From a virus, in the IMG/VR virus record IMGVR_UViG_3300044629_000431, positions 82,478-146,477 of that record: a DNA stretch of 64,000 nucleotides. One strand, 5' to 3'. Below, one piece after another: positions 1 to 9,014 of the stretch. The position numbers were made by a program, and so were the translations under genes. Numbering within the stretch: position 1 is the first letter of the stretch; each line of letters begins with the position of its first letter. Under the pieces are notes generated by a model. The model made no database searches. It saw nothing but the letters and a program-made list of their open reading frames with translations, and was not told where the DNA came from.

Positions 1-874
1 AGAACACCTCACGGTTGACCTTCTGACCGTCGATGATAGCACCAGTCTTGGACGTGATATACATCCAAGAGAAACCACGCTCCTCCAGTTGAGTGCAGAA
101 GTCAGTCTGAGAAACCAGAGAAACGATCTGCTTGGTTGCTTTAGAGCAGATCAGAACCTTGCCAACCTCTTGAGCATCAATAGTCTGAATGAGGTTCTCA
201 CAGTCAACGTCAGCGACGATCTGACCCTTGCTGAGCATCTCAAACTGCTGCACCACAACCTTAGGAGGAACGATGAAACCACCGTCCACCAGTTCAGGAG
301 CAGGAACATTGCAGATCACGTTGCCATAAACGGCAGCGTCATTCATACCAGGTTTGGAAATAGTAGCAGAATGCTTAGGAGTAGCAGTGAAGAAATAGCA
401 GCGGTCAGCATTAGCAGAGAAGTGCTCCGTAGCAGGGAAAAAGTGACGCTGAACGCTGTTGTGTGCCTCATCAAAGTAAATGGTATCAACGTGAATATCT
501 GCCTGCTGAAGACGCTGCAGGGAGTTATAGGTGGTAAAAATGAGTTTGTGACCCTTCGCTTGCTCATACCAGGCACGAATCACATTGGGGCGAGTGCTGC
601 TGAAGTGGTGCGTCTCACCAGAATGGACGTGCAGAACCTGAGCATTTGTGATAAACTCAAGGAACTCGCTGGACAACTGCTCTGCCAGGAGGATGCGCGG
701 AGCACAGACTACAATAGTCTGAGGAGTATTTTTCAGAAACTCACGAATAGCATCAAAGATAGCGATGTTGGTCTTGCCGCCGCCAGTCGGGATAATCACC
801 TGACCCTTGCGGTGTTGCAGCAGGGCATCCAGAGCACGTTGCTGGTGGGGACGGAGTTGAATCACTGACCTCAT
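1..874 (-). CDS. SF2 DEAH-box helicase, N-terminal 291 residues (runs off window)
   Basis: The start codon is ATG at 874 and the frame is open to the window edge. The visible part holds an RPHQ Q-type motif near residue 9, Walker A PTGGGKT at about 29-35, Walker B DEAH at 135-138 and motif III TATP at about 163-166. These are the hallmarks of superfamily 2 helicases of the DEAD/DEAH class. T4 UvsW belongs to the same superfamily, but this protein begins directly at the helicase core and lacks an N-terminal extension, so I do not name it uvsW. It probably unwinds DNA in phage replication or repair. A terminator and an extended -10 promoter separate it from the fibre gene upstream. The C-terminal helicase domain is not visible. 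Confidence 0.85.
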   Translation of the reverse strand, partial: MRSVIQLRPHQQRALDALLQHRKGQVIIPTGGGKTNIAIFDAIREFLKNTPQTIVVCAPRILLAEQLSSEFLEFITNAQVLHVHSGETHHFSSTRPNVIRAWYEQAKGHKLIFTTYNSLQRLQQADIHVDTIYFDEAHNSVQRHFFPATEHFSANADRCYFFTATPKHSATISKPGMNDAAVYGNVICNVPAPELVDGGFIVPPKVVVQQFEMLSKGQIVADVDCENLIQTIDAQEVGKVLICSKATKQIVSLVSQTDFCTQLEERGFSWMYITSKTGAIIDGQKVNREVF

Positions 875-887
875 TGCGTATAGGACT

Positions 888-896
888 ATTATAGCA
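888..896 (-). promoter_or_regulatory. Extended -10 promoter for the helicase gene
   Basis: On the minus strand the bases TGC precede TATAAT (888-893), an extended -10 element. No good -35 box is present. The predicted start lies only a few bases before the ATG at 874, giving a very short leader. Confidence 0.5.
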
Positions 897-897
897 C

Positions 898-922
898 TAA
901 AAAAGGGGGTCGGAACCCCCTT
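898..922 (-). terminator. Rho-independent terminator after the 945-3419 fibre gene
   Basis: An 8-bp stem (AAGGGGGT with ACCCCCTT) and a 4-base loop are followed on the minus strand by a run of T. It lies just past the stop codon at 945. Confidence 0.85.
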
Positions 923-944
923 GTGCCAGTTGTAAAACTGTCTA

Positions 945-3419
945 TTAGAACAATGTGAAACTTGTAGAACCTACACCAGGAACAGTGAACACTAACTGAT
1001 TGCCCACCGTTGTAATTTGAACAGCAGTTCCAATACCACTTAAGAAACCATTGGTTGCTGTTACTATACCAGCACTTACCGTAACACCAGTTCCAACTCT
1101 AAGAGATGATGTTGTTGTAACACCAGATACATTAAGTTGATCCAACTCAGTGTGTCCCAATACATCAAGTCCACCATTTGCATCAATAAATCCTTCAATT
1201 ATGGTGTCACCGGTATTGGCGACAACAAAGAATTTATCACCACCTGAGGGATTTCTAACAGCAAAGTCGTCATCAACATCGACCGTACCATTAAATTCAG
1301 AATTACCATTAATAGTAAGGTTTCCAAATGTAGAAACACCAGATACATTCAATTGTTTAGTAAAGAATGTAGGACCAGTAACTGTTGTAATGCCACTGAA
1401 AGTAGAAATACCTCCGCCTGCGCCAGGGAAAACATTCAATGAGGTGCAAGTTACAATACCACCAATTACATTGGAAGCATCAGTTGCGAAACCAGTAAAG
1501 TTAGCATAAGTTGCAATACCAGATCTTTCAGCATAAGAAATTGTTCCGCTTGCCGCCATTTGAACCCAAGCGGAACCAGTATAATACTCAGGAACTGCAG
1601 TGGTGGTATTAAATACGACTGCTCCTCTGATATTATCAGTCGAAGTATCTAAGTTATTTCTCTGAGTTGTATTCAGACGAGGAAGTATCATAAAGCGATA
1701 CGCATCGCTGAAATATCCAACTCCTGCTTCAGAGAAATCGACAGCAGCCTTTGGTCGTGTGGTTCCAACACCAACAGATCTTATAAGAACTCTCTTGCCA
1801 ATAGCATTAATATCAATTTGTGGATATGATGCTGTACTACCAACACCAATAAATGATGAAGAAGCAACTAAACCTAAACCACCAACTAGATCTTGATTAG
1901 TACCCAGTTGAAGAGAATAGTTGGTAGTATCAGTTCCGATAGCTACATTTGACAAACTTGCAAGATTAGTTACATCAATATCATAAAATGTTGATACCCC
2001 AATAGTATTATTGAGATTTGCACTAATGCCACCAAGAACATTTAAATTATTTGTGGTAAAGTTTCCACTAACACCTAAGTCTCCATATAAAGTTGAGTCT
2101 CCAACAACAAATAAGTCATCACCAATGTAAAGATCTTGAGTAATTGTTGAAGTTCCAACAACGTGCAACTCATGGTCTGGATTTGTTTTTGCAATACCCA
2201 GTCTACCACCATAAGTCAGAGTCATTTTTGCACTCTGATCTTGACCATAAACCCAGTTGAAGTTACCGGTTCCAAGACCAGCAGCACCACGATGAATATA
2301 ATAGTTTACGCTTCCTCTATCGTAATTGACAAGATCTAACGATGTTTGCCCACTAAAGGTATCTGCTAAGTTACCAAAACGAATCTCACCACCCTGTTGA
2401 CCTCTAGTTAAAGTTCTAGCAACACCAACATAAGATTCTTGAGTGCTGGTTAACTGAACTCCACCAACACCATTCTTTACAACATGTATTTCTGCAGTTG
2501 GAGAATGAGTATTCAGACCAATGTTATTTTCAACATAGAGTCTATTTGAAACAGAAGCAATTCCTGTTGTTGAGTTATTTGATACAGTTATGTTTGATGC
2601 TGTTACAAAACCCACAATAATATCAGGGGTTCCTGTTAATGAACGAGCAGTAGATGCTATTCCAGTTACGTTTCCAGTTACATCACCAGTTACATTACCA
2701 ATTAAGTTTCCTACAAAACCACCACTAGATGTCGTGACTCCAGTTACAACAAGATTATTAGTTCTTACAAATGGGGAAGTTAAAATGCCACTAATATTAA
2801 TATTTGATGCAAGGCGAGCATTGTCTAATGTTCCTGCAGAAATATTAGATGCATTTAATGCTGTAACTCCAGCTCCAGAACCAACATAACTTTGAGCAGT
2901 AACAATACCTGTCGAGTAGATATTACCAGTCGAGTCAATTCCAACACCTGTTGCACCAACATTTGCAAAGATTCTGCTTTGGTCAGAACCACCAACTTGG
3001 AAAGGATAGAATGGAGATACTGTGCTGACTCCAACAAATCCTTGTGCATAAATGCTCGTAAAACCTAGACCAATATCTACATCTAACCATTGAGATGTTG
3101 GTAGGTTAAGAAGTCTTCCACCATCACCATAATAAGTTACGATTCCAGCGACACCAGTAACAATTCCAGACTGACTAACTGAAACTATACCTGCTCTGAT
3201 ACCACCACTAAACGTAGAAACACCCGATGCTCTAATATTTGCAGCAAAAACTTCCGTAGCAGTGACTAGCCCGACTACCTTTGCAGTTCCTCTTACATCA
3301 AGAAGTTCGGTTGGAACTGATGTACCGATTCCAACCAAACCATTAGGGTTTACGATTAAATTGTCATCATCTACCTGTACACCATTACGAAAGTTAAAAG
3401 TTTTTCTAATATTAGCCAT
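945..3419 (-). CDS. Repeat-rich virion structural (tail fibre-like) protein
   Basis: This 824-residue protein is built from short beta-strand repeats. It has several GNVTG-type runs (near residues 245-255), repeated GVST/GIVT turns and a C-terminal GVGSTSFTLF. This composition is typical of fibre and other structural proteins of T4-like cyanophages, and the same GNVTG runs recur in the fibre genes at 43-64 kb of this window. I see no enzymatic motif and no S74 chaperone domain. A late promoter motif lies 19 bases upstream and a strong terminator downstream, so it is a monocistronic late gene next to the modification operon. The exact position in the virion cannot be told. Confidence 0.75.
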   Translation of the reverse strand: MANIRKTFNFRNGVQVDDDNLIVNPNGLVGIGTSVPTELLDVRGTAKVVGLVTATEVFAANIRASGVSTFSGGIRAGIVSVSQSGIVTGVAGIVTYYGDGGRLLNLPTSQWLDVDIGLGFTSIYAQGFVGVSTVSPFYPFQVGGSDQSRIFANVGATGVGIDSTGNIYSTGIVTAQSYVGSGAGVTALNASNISAGTLDNARLASNINISGILTSPFVRTNNLVVTGVTTSSGGFVGNLIGNVTGDVTGNVTGIASTARSLTGTPDIIVGFVTASNITVSNNSTTGIASVSNRLYVENNIGLNTHSPTAEIHVVKNGVGGVQLTSTQESYVGVARTLTRGQQGGEIRFGNLADTFSGQTSLDLVNYDRGSVNYYIHRGAAGLGTGNFNWVYGQDQSAKMTLTYGGRLGIAKTNPDHELHVVGTSTITQDLYIGDDLFVVGDSTLYGDLGVSGNFTTNNLNVLGGISANLNNTIGVSTFYDIDVTNLASLSNVAIGTDTTNYSLQLGTNQDLVGGLGLVASSSFIGVGSTASYPQIDINAIGKRVLIRSVGVGTTRPKAAVDFSEAGVGYFSDAYRFMILPRLNTTQRNNLDTSTDNIRGAVVFNTTTAVPEYYTGSAWVQMAASGTISYAERSGIATYANFTGFATDASNVIGGIVTCTSLNVFPGAGGGISTFSGITTVTGPTFFTKQLNVSGVSTFGNLTINGNSEFNGTVDVDDDFAVRNPSGGDKFFVVANTGDTIIEGFIDANGGLDVLGHTELDQLNVSGVTTTSSLRVGTGVTVSAGIVTATNGFLSGIGTAVQITTVGNQLVFTVPGVGSTSFTLF

Positions 3420-3438
3420 CGTGTATGGTATTTTTAGT

Positions 3439-3445
3439 TATTTAT
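3439..3445 (-). promoter_or_regulatory. Late promoter (ATAAATA) for 945-3419
   Basis: The minus strand reads GATAAATAAC, close to the T4 late consensus TATAAATA, 19 bases before the ATG. Confidence 0.6.
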
Positions 3446-3446
3446 C

Positions 3447-4622
3447 CTATTTCTTAATTGCTTTAAAAATAATGCAGGGCGACGCTGCATCTTGTCTAGT
3501 AGATGCACCACTAACATATTCATCGTTTACGTCTTCTTTCATTGGAAAAACATTGTAAAACAAGAAATCAATTAAATCACGATGTCTTCTACCAAGTGGT
3601 GTCAAAATATCATACATTTGCACATTATTTCCCATTTTTTCAATAACTTTTTCCCAGAAATTAATGGAGGTCCCATCTTTAAATCTCAAAGTCAGGTTTC
3701 CATTGTTACCCTTTTTATTGACAAAAAATTCATGCACTTCATTAATAAAAAATGTTTTTAAGTGAATTGTAGAATCCGTTTGTGGAATAATATGACCATC
3801 AGGAACTGAAAAATTATACTGTTCAAGTCTACGAATAAATGCTGGGACGTTCATTAACATTCCTAGACTTTGATCAGAGTATCCATATTCCCTGGATATT
3901 GGTGACATCACATTAAATGGGTTACGTTGGTTTTTAAACCTATCCCAATGCCTTTGCTCCTCTTCAGTCCAATAGTTCACAGTATATTTTTTCTCACCAG
4001 TTCGTAAATCGTAAGTTTTTTCTGCTGTAGATTCAATCATATACTCGGTATATCTATCAACATCGGACATAATTTTACTTTCCTGAGATATGGTCATTAC
4101 CTTTTCAAAATCAACTGTTAAATCAAATTCAGATATTACGCCAGGCATTGCAGAACCTGGATGCTTGCTAAACAAAGTTCCACCTGGTTTTAATACCCTA
4201 TAGCATTCTTTTATCATTTGCTCAACATCTTCAGCATAACCTATTGTTTCTAAAAACAATAACGTGTCAAAATAGTTGTCTTCAAATGGAAGTTTGTCCC
4301 AACTTGCTATTTTAAATCTTGATTCATATCCTGGATTTCTTTCTTTAGCACATTTTATTTGCTCTTCAGAAATGTCAATACCATAATATTTGACAGATTT
4401 TTTCTTTTTAATAAGTCTTTTAAAAAAATATCCTCCACCACATCCACACTCCAGTACATATTGTCCCATTTTGGACATTTTAATAATATTATCTACATCT
4501 TGATCAATAAATGTACTAGGATCAGAGTCTAGATCAACTAAAAGTGCTCCATTGTAATAGTTACCTTCATCATTACTCAATAAAGGTGCAATAGCATTAT
4601 AGTATTCAAGAGTATTGTCCAT
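3447..4622 (-). CDS. Class I SAM-dependent methyltransferase A
   Basis: This 391-residue protein has SAM-binding motif I VLECGCGGG at about 57-65, an acidic GIDIS motif II near 81-85, and a Methyltransf_11-like core with LKPGG at about 144-148. A long C-terminal region follows. It shares the unusual motif EYGYS..SLGML (about 245-256) and an E-(T/S)-IGY stretch with methyltransferase B at 7145-8302, so the two are paralogues. The substrate is unknown; neighbours suggest modification of a protein, a glycan or a small molecule. It is the last gene of the 10634-to-3447 operon. The gap to the gene before it is only 14 bases. Confidence 0.8.
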   Translation of the reverse strand: MDNTLEYYNAIAPLLSNDEGNYYNGALLVDLDSDPSTFIDQDVDNIIKMSKMGQYVLECGCGGGYFFKRLIKKKKSVKYYGIDISEEQIKCAKERNPGYESRFKIASWDKLPFEDNYFDTLLFLETIGYAEDVEQMIKECYRVLKPGGTLFSKHPGSAMPGVISEFDLTVDFEKVMTISQESKIMSDVDRYTEYMIESTAEKTYDLRTGEKKYTVNYWTEEEQRHWDRFKNQRNPFNVMSPISREYGYSDQSLGMLMNVPAFIRRLEQYNFSVPDGHIIPQTDSTIHLKTFFINEVHEFFVNKKGNNGNLTLRFKDGTSINFWEKVIEKMGNNVQMYDILTPLGRRHRDLIDFLFYNVFPMKEDVNDEYVSGASTRQDAASPCIIFKAIKK

Positions 4623-4633
4623 TTTTTTATTTT

Positions 4634-4640
4634 TATTTAT
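4634..4640 (-). promoter_or_regulatory. Possible late promoter motif before methyltransferase A
   Basis: ATAAATA on the minus strand overlaps the stop of the preceding gene. It is only 11 bases from the ATG, so it may be chance in A/T-rich sequence. Confidence 0.3.
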
Positions 4641-5377
4641 TGAATATATGGATTGGTGGAGTTATATGTTCTATAGAATTTGATAGTTGGTTTTTGATCT
4701 TTATAGAGCTTTACTTTGAAATGAAAATGGAACTTATTTGGAGTGTATCCATCAAAAATACGTTCATACTTATTAAAAATAGTTTTATTGATATTTGGAA
4801 AACACTCAAGCAATATATTTTTTGTATTTAAAAAAGTATCAACTGAATAGTTTGGTAGTAGTTCTACATTGATATTATCATGAATTACATTTCCATTTTT
4901 ATCAAAGTCAAAAGCATATAAAACATTATATGTGCCACCACCAAGAACTCTTGCTAGGTCTACAGCATCACTTTTCATCTTATGATCTATATTATTAAAC
5001 TCACCAAGCAAAAACCCACATTTAAAATCTGTGTCTTTACCAATATTATCAATTAATTTGGTAAAATAACTGTATCTATATTTTGTATTAAGTCCAAATG
5101 ACTTATTAATTAAATCATATTCTTTTTCGGTGACACCATTTACAGATAAATGAAAATATGGAGACTCAATAAACTTATTCTGTGGTGTTATTGCTTTGTG
5201 AAATGTTCTCAGACCTTGAACTTCATTTAGTTCATTTGTCAGAATATTGTAGATATAGTTGTAGTCATTTTTTATTTTCGACTTTTCTTTAAAAGAAACT
5301 TCACTATAGTCTAAAAAACAATAATGATATGAAACATGGTCAGAGGTCAAGTCCCTCTCAAAAAGATAATAAGTCAT
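4637..5377 (-). CDS. Unknown protein, paralogue of 8295-9014
   Basis: This 246-residue protein is of a family I do not recognise. It shares with the 239-residue protein at 8295-9014 an N-terminal SYHY segment, a central strand pattern ending INVELLPNYSVD here and VHLELYPQNTID there, and a C-terminal F.KVK...IK.YR segment. No metal or nucleotide motif stands out. Alternating alpha and amphipathic beta segments distantly recall ABBA-fold peptide prenyltransferases, but this is only an impression. Each of the two paralogues lies directly upstream of one of the two paralogous methyltransferases, so the pair has been duplicated as a unit. The ATG overlaps the stop of the hydroxylase gene upstream by 4 bases. 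Confidence 0.6.
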   Translation of the reverse strand: MTYYLFERDLTSDHVSYHYCFLDYSEVSFKEKSKIKNDYNYIYNILTNELNEVQGLRTFHKAITPQNKFIESPYFHLSVNGVTEKEYDLINKSFGLNTKYRYSYFTKLIDNIGKDTDFKCGFLLGEFNNIDHKMKSDAVDLARVLGGGTYNVLYAFDFDKNGNVIHDNINVELLPNYSVDTFLNTKNILLECFPNINKTIFNKYERIFDGYTPNKFHFHFKVKLYKDQKPTIKFYRTYNSTNPYIQ

Positions 5378-6063
5378 AATTGATTGTTATGAATACCAAG
5401 CCAGAATACAATTGTATATCTATTTCCAGAAGTAATAGGAGTTACTCCATGATAGTACATCCAGTTACTGGGGAAAACAATAACATCACCAGTTTTAAAA
5501 CCAAATGTTTTTCCTATTGATGGAAAATCTAAATATCCCCCCTCATAGTTCTCATTTAAGTAAACACATACTGTCAGTAACCTAGAGAAGTTTAGTGACT
5601 CTGCATAATGATCATGATGTATTCTAAAAAAGTCATCTTTAGAATAGTCTAAAATGTGGGAATCGCTGATATTTAATCTATCACCATAGGCATAATAAAA
5701 TGGTCTAACATCTCTTACATATCTTCTACCAACTTCTGCAGATATGTCACGAATAATTTTATTTGAAAATGTTTTGAACTCATCATCAACAGCAAAAAGA
5801 TTGACATATTCACCTGTCCTTAACAGGTCTGTCATTGGACTATCAAACTCATTCTTGTGCTTCTCATTATGAATTTTTTGAGAAAATTCCTCACAAATTT
5901 CTTTTTTTACCAAATTTGTATAAACTTTCACATAATCATCCATGTTTAAATTAAATTTGTTATCTTTAACTTCGGATAACATTTCAAGGTATTCCTTATT
6001 AAATCCATTCCTATACTCTTGATTATTAAATCTAGAATATAAATTTGTAAAAGTATTATGCAT
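5374..6063 (-). CDS. 2OG-Fe(II) oxygenase, prolyl-4-hydroxylase type
   Basis: This 229-residue protein carries the Fe(II) and 2-oxoglutarate ligands of the prolyl hydroxylase family: HxD at 149-151, the strand-rich LLTVCVYLNENYEGGYLDFP stretch typical of the double-stranded beta helix, a distal His at about 205 (YYHGV) and Arg at about 215 (NRYTIVFW). Family members hydroxylate proline or other residues in proteins using O2 and 2-oxoglutarate. Cyanophages commonly carry such genes near structural genes, with unknown targets. It overlaps both neighbours by a few bases, so expression is coupled. Confidence 0.8.
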   Translation of the reverse strand: MHNTFTNLYSRFNNQEYRNGFNKEYLEMLSEVKDNKFNLNMDDYVKVYTNLVKKEICEEFSQKIHNEKHKNEFDSPMTDLLRTGEYVNLFAVDDEFKTFSNKIIRDISAEVGRRYVRDVRPFYYAYGDRLNISDSHILDYSKDDFFRIHHDHYAESLNFSRLLTVCVYLNENYEGGYLDFPSIGKTFGFKTGDVIVFPSNWMYYHGVTPITSGNRYTIVFWLGIHNNQL

Positions 6064-6562
6064 CTTCTACACAAATATCAATACTAATAAATTCGAAATC
6101 TTTATCTGAGTTATTTTTTGCAGAATGTTTTATATGTCTTACATCAAAGAAGTATAGTTCTCCTTTTTTCCAATTAATTTCTTCATCGCCATAGTAAAAC
6201 ATTGCCTCAGTATCCATTAAAGGAATGTGTGCTCTAAAGAATTCTTTATGCCAATAGCAAGTATCAACATGCTCTCCAACATGCTGACCTGATGGAACTG
6301 TTATTTTTGAGAATGCCAGGATACGATCATCATTAGCAAACTTTTCAATTGTTTCTGTAGAATACTTATCTTTTGGAATGGTTGCTTCTTCTCTTGGAAT
6401 CTTCTTGAATGCATAAAGAACGCATCCACTGTCATCATCAATATTCCAAGAAATTTTCATATTTGTTTTTGGACTAAAGTATTCATCCAAAATCAACGGT
6501 TTTAACTCATTAATTTTATTATAAAAGTCAACATAATAAGGTCTAGAAAAATCAATAGTCAT
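6056..6562 (-). CDS. 2OG-Fe(II) oxygenase-like, aspartyl/asparaginyl hydroxylase type
   Basis: This 168-residue protein has HVD at about 98-100, Arg at 110 within RAHIPL, and a distal His in the HIKHSAKNNS segment (143-146). The spacing and the GEL-YFFD-RH pattern match the aspartyl/asparaginyl beta-hydroxylase (Asp_Arg_Hydrox) branch of cupin-type oxygenases. The substrate is unknown. The gene starts inside the end of the next upstream gene (4-base overlap) and ends inside the prolyl hydroxylase gene. Confidence 0.7.
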   Translation of the reverse strand: MTIDFSRPYYVDFYNKINELKPLILDEYFSPKTNMKISWNIDDDSGCVLYAFKKIPREEATIPKDKYSTETIEKFANDDRILAFSKITVPSGQHVGEHVDTCYWHKEFFRAHIPLMDTEAMFYYGDEEINWKKGELYFFDVRHIKHSAKNNSDKDFEFISIDICVEDA

Positions 6563-7170
6563 AATTTCTCATAAGCTCCCATATCAATATTTAGAACCTT
6601 CAAGTAAAGGGGGTCATTTGTAAAGTGTGAACCTAGATATTCTCTATCATTCTCATAAAGAATGTCAAAACAAAGGAAACAAAGATCTACGTCTTTTGAC
6701 TTGTTCGTTCCACTATGAGAGTCGTAAACAAAATCAAGTATAAAGGGTTTTCCTACTTCAACTTTAATAGTTCCAAAACTTTCAGCAGTAATATAACTTT
6801 CATCAGCGGTAATAGGAACTAAAATTCTCCAAAGGTTTTTGCCATAATAAGGAGGGTCTACATGCTCCTTAATGTCAGAACTTGCTGCAAAAGTATTCAA
6901 ACTCACAGTTGGAATATTCTCATCTAGAATAATATCCTTAAGTTTATCACTATAAAAGTTTTTAAGTTGAAGTCCATCCGTTGGAGACTTGATAACTCTA
7001 AATCTCCAGTCTCCATATTCATATTTTGATGGAACTTTATATTCAGGAACTTCTGTGAAGTCTTGTTTTAAAACATCTGGAGTTACATCAAGAATTTTTT
7101 GAAAGTAACTCTTTACATACTTAGACTCTAGATCTAAAAAGGGCTTATTCTGGGGAGTCGTCGATTTCAT
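6559..7170 (-). CDS. Second 2OG oxygenase-like protein of the Asp/Asn hydroxylase type
   Basis: This 203-residue protein has HVD at about 103-105 followed by RILVPI (Arg 115) and a distal His near 152 (YDSHSGTN), the same order as its neighbour at 6056-6562. The two are divergent but probably share the fold and may act on related substrates. The start codon lies inside the C-terminal coding region of methyltransferase B (26-base overlap), so its translation is coupled. A GKPFILDF segment replaces the GELYFFD of its neighbour. Confidence 0.6.
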   Translation of the reverse strand: MKSTTPQNKPFLDLESKYVKSYFQKILDVTPDVLKQDFTEVPEYKVPSKYEYGDWRFRVIKSPTDGLQLKNFYSDKLKDIILDENIPTVSLNTFAASSDIKEHVDPPYYGKNLWRILVPITADESYITAESFGTIKVEVGKPFILDFVYDSHSGTNKSKDVDLCFLCFDILYENDREYLGSHFTNDPLYLKVLNIDMGAYEKL

Positions 7171-8302
7171 AACTTACATCTAGATTAACAACACGTGATT
7201 CTGAAGTATCTTCTGCTACAGCATCACTTGAGAATGATGTTGAGTATGAAAGTGTAGTAGAAGAATCTGTAGTTGATGTCACACCAACACCATCATAAGA
7301 TATTTTTTCTTCACAAGGAACTTGAACAAATTCAGCTTGTTCTGGGTGTTGTGAAATATAGTTTTCTCTATACTCAGAATATCTCTGCATGTATGGAGCA
7401 TTTGGATGCGTAGGATCAATTTGAGACTTTTCAATACCTTCGTTATATGTCTTATTGATATGAGGAAGTTCGGAAATATGATTGATAGCATCGGCAACTT
7501 TTTTGAACACAAATATCATACACTCATGATATCTGTTTGGGGCATAATTTTGAGTCTCATTCTTTCTAATATGTTCAATATAAGATGGATGTGCTTCACA
7601 AAATTCATCAGATGAACAGAAAGTTTCATTATAAGTCATTACATCATATTCTGGGACTTCAATTTTTTCAACTTCAAAACCATTCTCAAGAAAACTTTCT
7701 TCTATGAGACTTTTGTTTGGAAGCATACCAAGAGATGCCTCACTATATCCATATTCTTTTTCTATGTCAGCAAACTTTTCTTGATATTTTGAATCAAGTT
7801 CTTCATCATGAACTACTTTAATTGGGTTTTTAATAATTACTCTACCACCAATTTTAAGTCCTGTTGATATAGTCTTAATAAGAGTATCAAGATTTGTTGT
7901 GTAACCAATACTTTCAATAAAGTAAACCGCATCAAAATACGGTTCAGCCATTACAAGTTCATTCATATCTTTACAGAAAAAAGATGATGCATAACTTTCT
8001 GCAGATTTTGATGCGTTATCAATTTGCTTTTCACAGCAATCTACACCAAGATATCTACAATTTTTGTAGTTTGGATGAGTTTTTAAGAACTTATGAAACT
8101 GACCATTACCGCAACCAACATCGGCAATGAATGAATCGTGATTAAGTTCCCCCAAGTCTGCTAAGTACTGATAGTTTTGTTCCCTAAGACCTAAAGATCC
8201 ATACTTTTCACTTTTAATCAAAGCAACTTGATATCCCTGAGGATACTTTTCGTTGATTACATCAGCAAGAGAATCATAATAAGATACGGTTGTTTCATCC
8301 AT
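7145..8302 (-). CDS. Class I SAM-dependent methyltransferase B
   Basis: This 385-residue protein has motif I IADVGCGNG at about 59-67 and motif II LGVDCCE near 85-91. The EYGYS..SLGML motif (about 183-194) is shared only with methyltransferase A in this window. The last ~100 residues are low in complexity and rich in Ser, Thr and acidic residues, unlike methyltransferase A, and may be a linker or interaction tail. It overlaps the paralogue upstream by 8 bases and the oxygenase downstream by 26. The substrate is unknown. Confidence 0.78.
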   Translation of the reverse strand: MDETTVSYYDSLADVINEKYPQGYQVALIKSEKYGSLGLREQNYQYLADLGELNHDSFIADVGCGNGQFHKFLKTHPNYKNCRYLGVDCCEKQIDNASKSAESYASSFFCKDMNELVMAEPYFDAVYFIESIGYTTNLDTLIKTISTGLKIGGRVIIKNPIKVVHDEELDSKYQEKFADIEKEYGYSEASLGMLPNKSLIEESFLENGFEVEKIEVPEYDVMTYNETFCSSDEFCEAHPSYIEHIRKNETQNYAPNRYHECMIFVFKKVADAINHISELPHINKTYNEGIEKSQIDPTHPNAPYMQRYSEYRENYISQHPEQAEFVQVPCEEKISYDGVGVTSTTDSSTTLSYSTSFSSDAVAEDTSESRVVNLDVSYEIDDSPE

Positions 8303-9014
8303 AGTAAAATTCTGGAATGTTTACGTTGATTGATCTGTAATACTTTATGTTTTTAATTTCCCCGTTTTCAATTTTAAACTTAACGTGGGAAAACTTTTTG
8401 AAGTTTAAAAAATATCTTTCAAATGGATCTGTATTGATACCATAAATCTTCAAAATATTTATAAAGCCCTTTGAACCATCAATAGTATTTTGTGGATATA
8501 ACTCTAAATGAACTGTGTCGTAATTGAGTTTTCCTCCACATCCATCAAAACCCAAACAATAAAAAATTGGATTGAACTTAGATATAATTTCTCTGGTCAT
8601 ATCTAGAGTATTAGTTCCCATATCAAATTCATCTAAATTTGCTTTGGGAAATATTTCTCGATGAGGAATATCATCTCCAATATCATCTAGATTAAAAGTA
8701 AAAGAGTTTTGATTTCTAATAGGGATAATTCCTAGTTTATTCACCTCATCGTATTTACTCTGGTCCTTCAGAGTAAAGTTTACAAAAGTTCCCCTGCGAG
8801 AAATATTCAAAAATAGAATATGAAAATTTATATTCTCAAACTTTTCTTTGATAGTTGCCTCTATTTTAAATAATTTTGAACTATTTTCACGTTCTGGTAT
8901 TTGAGATAAACTCTTATAACCATAATGATATGAAAAATATGGTTGAGAGTAAATCTCCCGTTCTATTCCAATACCAAAATCAGAATGTAACTGTACTACC
9001 TGCTGTTGTTCCAC
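8295..9014 (-). CDS. Unknown protein, paralogue of 4637-5377
   Basis: This 239-residue protein starts with GTG at 9014 inside the end of the glycine-rich fibre gene (35-base overlap). No ATG exists between this GTG and the conserved N-terminal SYHY region, so the GTG start is supported. It shares the SYHY segment, the VHLELYP/TID strand and the C-terminal K.KYYR region with 4637-5377. I do not recognise the family. It is followed at once by methyltransferase B, as its paralogue is followed by methyltransferase A. Confidence 0.6.
   Translation of the reverse strand: MEQQQVVQLHSDFGIGIEREIYSQPYFSYHYGYKSLSQIPERENSSKLFKIEATIKEKFENINFHILFLNISRRGTFVNFTLKDQSKYDEVNKLGIIPIRNQNSFTFNLDDIGDDIPHREIFPKANLDEFDMGTNTLDMTREIISKFNPIFYCLGFDGCGGKLNYDTVHLELYPQNTIDGSKGFINILKIYGINTDPFERYFLNFKKFSHVKFKIENGEIKNIKYYRSINVNIPEFYYG

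Noticed and set aside
89-868. Plus-strand 259-residue open frame
   Set aside because: It is the antisense shadow of the helicase gene on the minus strand, which has clear Walker and DEAH motifs and a promoter.
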